The notes under the pieces are model-generated. The model saw only the letters and a program-made list of their open reading frames with translations, searched no databases and had not been told where the DNA came from. A DNA stretch of 64,000 nucleotides from Diabrotica undecimpunctata (Eukaryota; Arthropoda; Insecta; Coleoptera; Chrysomelidae), in NCBI RefSeq assembly GCF_040954645.1, contig NC_092805.1, positions 19,742,741 to 19,806,740 on the forward strand, in the 5' to 3' direction. Positions 61,990 through 64,000 of this stretch are shown piece by piece; the first letter of the stretch is position 1; each line of letters opens with the position of its first letter. The position numbers and the translations under genes were made by a program.

Positions 61990-64000
61990 TCGATATATTT
62001 GGGAAACACAGTTTGCACACTGAAACCAGTCAAAATGGACTCAGGGTGGCACAGTTCGCAGCAGCAAATAATTACGTAGTTGTCAGTACTAACTTTCAGA
62101 GAAAAGATATCCATAAAGGAACATGGAAAATACCAGGAACAAACGAAGCCAATCAAATTGGCCATATACTCATCTCAAAAAGATGGGCAACAGACATAAC
62201 TAATGTCAGAACGTATCGCGGGGCGAACTCTGACTCAGATCACTATCTTGTAGGGGCAAAATTACGGCAGAAAATAGCGACAGTAGCAAAAGGGAAAAAT
62301 ATTCAAATCAAAAAATGGAATGTCGAAGGATTCAAAAGCGCAAAAAAAAGACATTACAGAAATGCTCTCCAAATAAAACTCAACCGAACTAGAGAGGAAG
62401 ATACTGCAGAGGAGGAATGGAGACAATTAAAAACAATTATAACGGAGTCAGCAGAGGAAACTGTCGGAAAAGCCAAAGGCAAGCTAGGCTTAACCAACTT
62501 CAAAGAAATACAAGAAATAGCAGTGAGATTTATAACGAAAAAAGAATACAAGCGACTAGAATATGCAGAAGAAAGAAAAGAGAGGCTATGAAAAAACAAG
62601 TACAAGAAATCGTAAAGCATAACAACAGACGCGAAAGCAGAAAATTCTATAAATGCATAAAAGAAAGCACACAGTCATTTAGATCAAAACTAACGATATG
62701 CAAAAACAAGGACGGAGAACTACTAACAGAGAAGCAAAAAATTATAATGAGGTGGAAACAATATTTCGAAGAAAATCTAAATGCAGACAACGAAAATGAT
62801 CAGAACGAGACAATATATTATACGGTGGAGCTGCACATCGAAAATCCAAGTTATGAAGAAGTAGTTCAGATAATAAATAAACTAAAAAATAATAAAGCAC
62901 CAGGAACGGACGGAATCTCGGCAGAATTAATTAAAGCATGCAGGATCCGAACTCTGGGAAAGAATCCATTACCTAATAACATTAATATGGTCGAAGGAGC
63001 AAATGCCAGAGGAATGGACAGTTGGCGTCATACAGCCAATATATAAAAAGGGAGATAAGAGGAAATGCCAGAATTATAGGCCAATTACATTGCTAAATGT
63101 AATATACAAAATTCTTTCTGGTATAATCTACAATAGATTATTAGAATACTCCGAAAATATAATTGGTGATTATCAAAATGGATTCAGAAAAAATAGAGCC
63201 ACTACAGATAACATATTCATACTAAGAACGATACAAGAAAAAGCTTATGAATACGACATAGACCTATATAATATGTATATAGACTTTAAACAAGCTTTTG
63301 ATAGTGTGAAAAGAGACAAAATGCTGGAAGACCTTTGTAATCTAGGTATACCTAAGAAATACATCAGCCTCATAAAAATGACATTGCAGGGTTCAAAAGC
63401 CGCGGTCAGAGTAGATGGAGAACTGACTCCCTTGTTTAACATCAACATGGGAGTAAGACAGGGAGATGCCCTATCAACCATGCTATTCAACCTAGTTCTT
63501 GAGGCAGTCATCAGAAAAACCAATACAACCGGCCATATAAACACCAAATCAGTACAAATTACTGCATATGCAGACGATGTAGCCATCATTAGTAGGAATA
63601 AGCCACGACTAATGGAAGTGTTCAAACAAATTGATCCTGAAGCAAGAAAAAGAGGTCTCAAAATAAACGAAGCAAAAACGAAGTATATGACAGTCAAAAG
63701 AATAACTGACAATGAAAATAATATCACAATAGACAACTATACTCTCGAACGAGTGGATGCCTTTACATATCTCGGCACAGAAATCAATCAGAATAACTCC
63801 GTAAGTAGCGAAATTAATGCACGTATTTCCAGCGGTAATCGCACATACTATGCTAATAAAAGATTGATTACATCGAAATTATTAGACAAAAGAACCAAAA
63901 TGACTATCTACAGAACACTGATTAGACCCGTAGTAACCTATGGATGTGAAACTTGGGTAATGACGAAAAAAGATGAAGCCCAACTCAGGACATTCGAGAG
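61990..64000 (+). mobile_element. LINE at right edge (endonuclease tail and polymerase)
   Basis: Plus-strand non-LTR retroelement continuing past the window. 62013-62591: end of the AP-endonuclease (IPGTNEANQIGHILISKRW, VRTYRGANSDSDHYLV) and the polymerase linker. 62417-63046: KLKNNKAPGTDGISAELIKA. A frameshift near 62950 leads into the long polymerase frame starting by 63003. Related to, but distinct from, the family at 34.7 kb. Confidence 0.82.
63003..64000 (+). CDS. LINE reverse transcriptase, open to window end (partial)
   Basis: 332 codons without a stop from ATG 63003 to the edge. Start choice is arbitrary since the real frame begins upstream before a frameshift. Motifs: VGVIQPIYKKGDKRKCQNYR, PITLLNVIYKI, YQNGFRKNRATTDNIF, MYIDFKQAFDSV (first catalytic Asp), MGVRQGDALSTMLFNLVL, ITAYADDVAII (catalytic YADD), GLKINEAKTKYM, FTYLGTEI and VVTYGCETWVM. 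Every key RT block is intact, so this copy is young. Confidence 0.85.
   Translation, partial: MPEEWTVGVIQPIYKKGDKRKCQNYRPITLLNVIYKILSGIIYNRLLEYSENIIGDYQNGFRKNRATTDNIFILRTIQEKAYEYDIDLYNMYIDFKQAFDSVKRDKMLEDLCNLGIPKKYISLIKMTLQGSKAAVRVDGELTPLFNINMGVRQGDALSTMLFNLVLEAVIRKTNTTGHINTKSVQITAYADDVAIISRNKPRLMEVFKQIDPEARKRGLKINEAKTKYMTVKRITDNENNITIDNYTLERVDAFTYLGTEINQNNSVSSEINARISSGNRTYYANKRLITSKLLDKRTKMTIYRTLIRPVVTYGCETWVMTKKDEAQLRTFE

Overview
The window is a 64-kb piece of an AT-rich, intron-containing animal genome, almost certainly an insect. The mixture of element families (Tigger/pogo, piggyBac, IS630-Tc1-mariner, RTE-like and CR1/Jockey-like LINEs) would fit a beetle, but I cannot name the species. 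No bacterial-type gene, tRNA or CRISPR array was seen. The only host protein-coding genes I can support are two tandem, same-strand (minus) copies of an SLC17-type major facilitator transporter (sialin / inorganic phosphate cotransporter family). Gene 1 has seven exons between 10583 and 24152 and lacks only a short first coding exon. Gene 2 has its last five exons between 42792 and 61670 and runs off the right side of the window. All five shared exons have identical lengths (175, 255, 277, 121, 195 bp) and phases, so they are a tandem duplication whose introns diverged by transposon insertion.

Everything else is mostly mobile DNA. Left flank (1-10.1 kb): a foldback Mutator-like element with tandem GGACGCG arrays and a 9-bp target duplication; a decayed piggyBac; a Tigger element split by a Harbinger-like element that itself holds a DD82E-type IS630-Tc1-mariner transposase; and a second Tigger. 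Introns of gene 1 (10.8-24 kb): RTE-like and RNase H LINE debris, a MITE, and a second DD82E element carrying three nested insertions. Between the genes (24.2-42.8 kb): an RTE-like LINE, two piggyBacs, a hammerhead-bearing Penelope-like unit, a nearly intact DD41D mariner with 235-bp inverted repeats, and a CR1-like LINE interrupted by a younger LINE.

Introns of gene 2 (43-61.5 kb): a 3.8-kb inverted-repeat element with a cysteine-rich CXC protein remnant at its centre; a perfect 1.25-kb TG array between two LINE ends; a nearly full LINE with coiled-coil ORF1, broken by two dated insertions; a piggyBac relic; a 1.84-kb near-perfect palindrome with outward-facing hammerhead-like motifs and a 12-bp target duplication; the last ~1.06 kb of 28S rDNA joined to a Jockey-type gag relic; and another RTE-like copy. 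The right edge (62-64 kb) holds a LINE whose reverse transcriptase frame is open to the window end.

The most unusual items are the hammerhead-bearing palindrome, the CXC-bearing foldback, the foldback Mutator-like element with a captured coding fragment, and the very long perfect dinucleotide array. Many insertions keep exact target duplications, so their relative order can be read directly.
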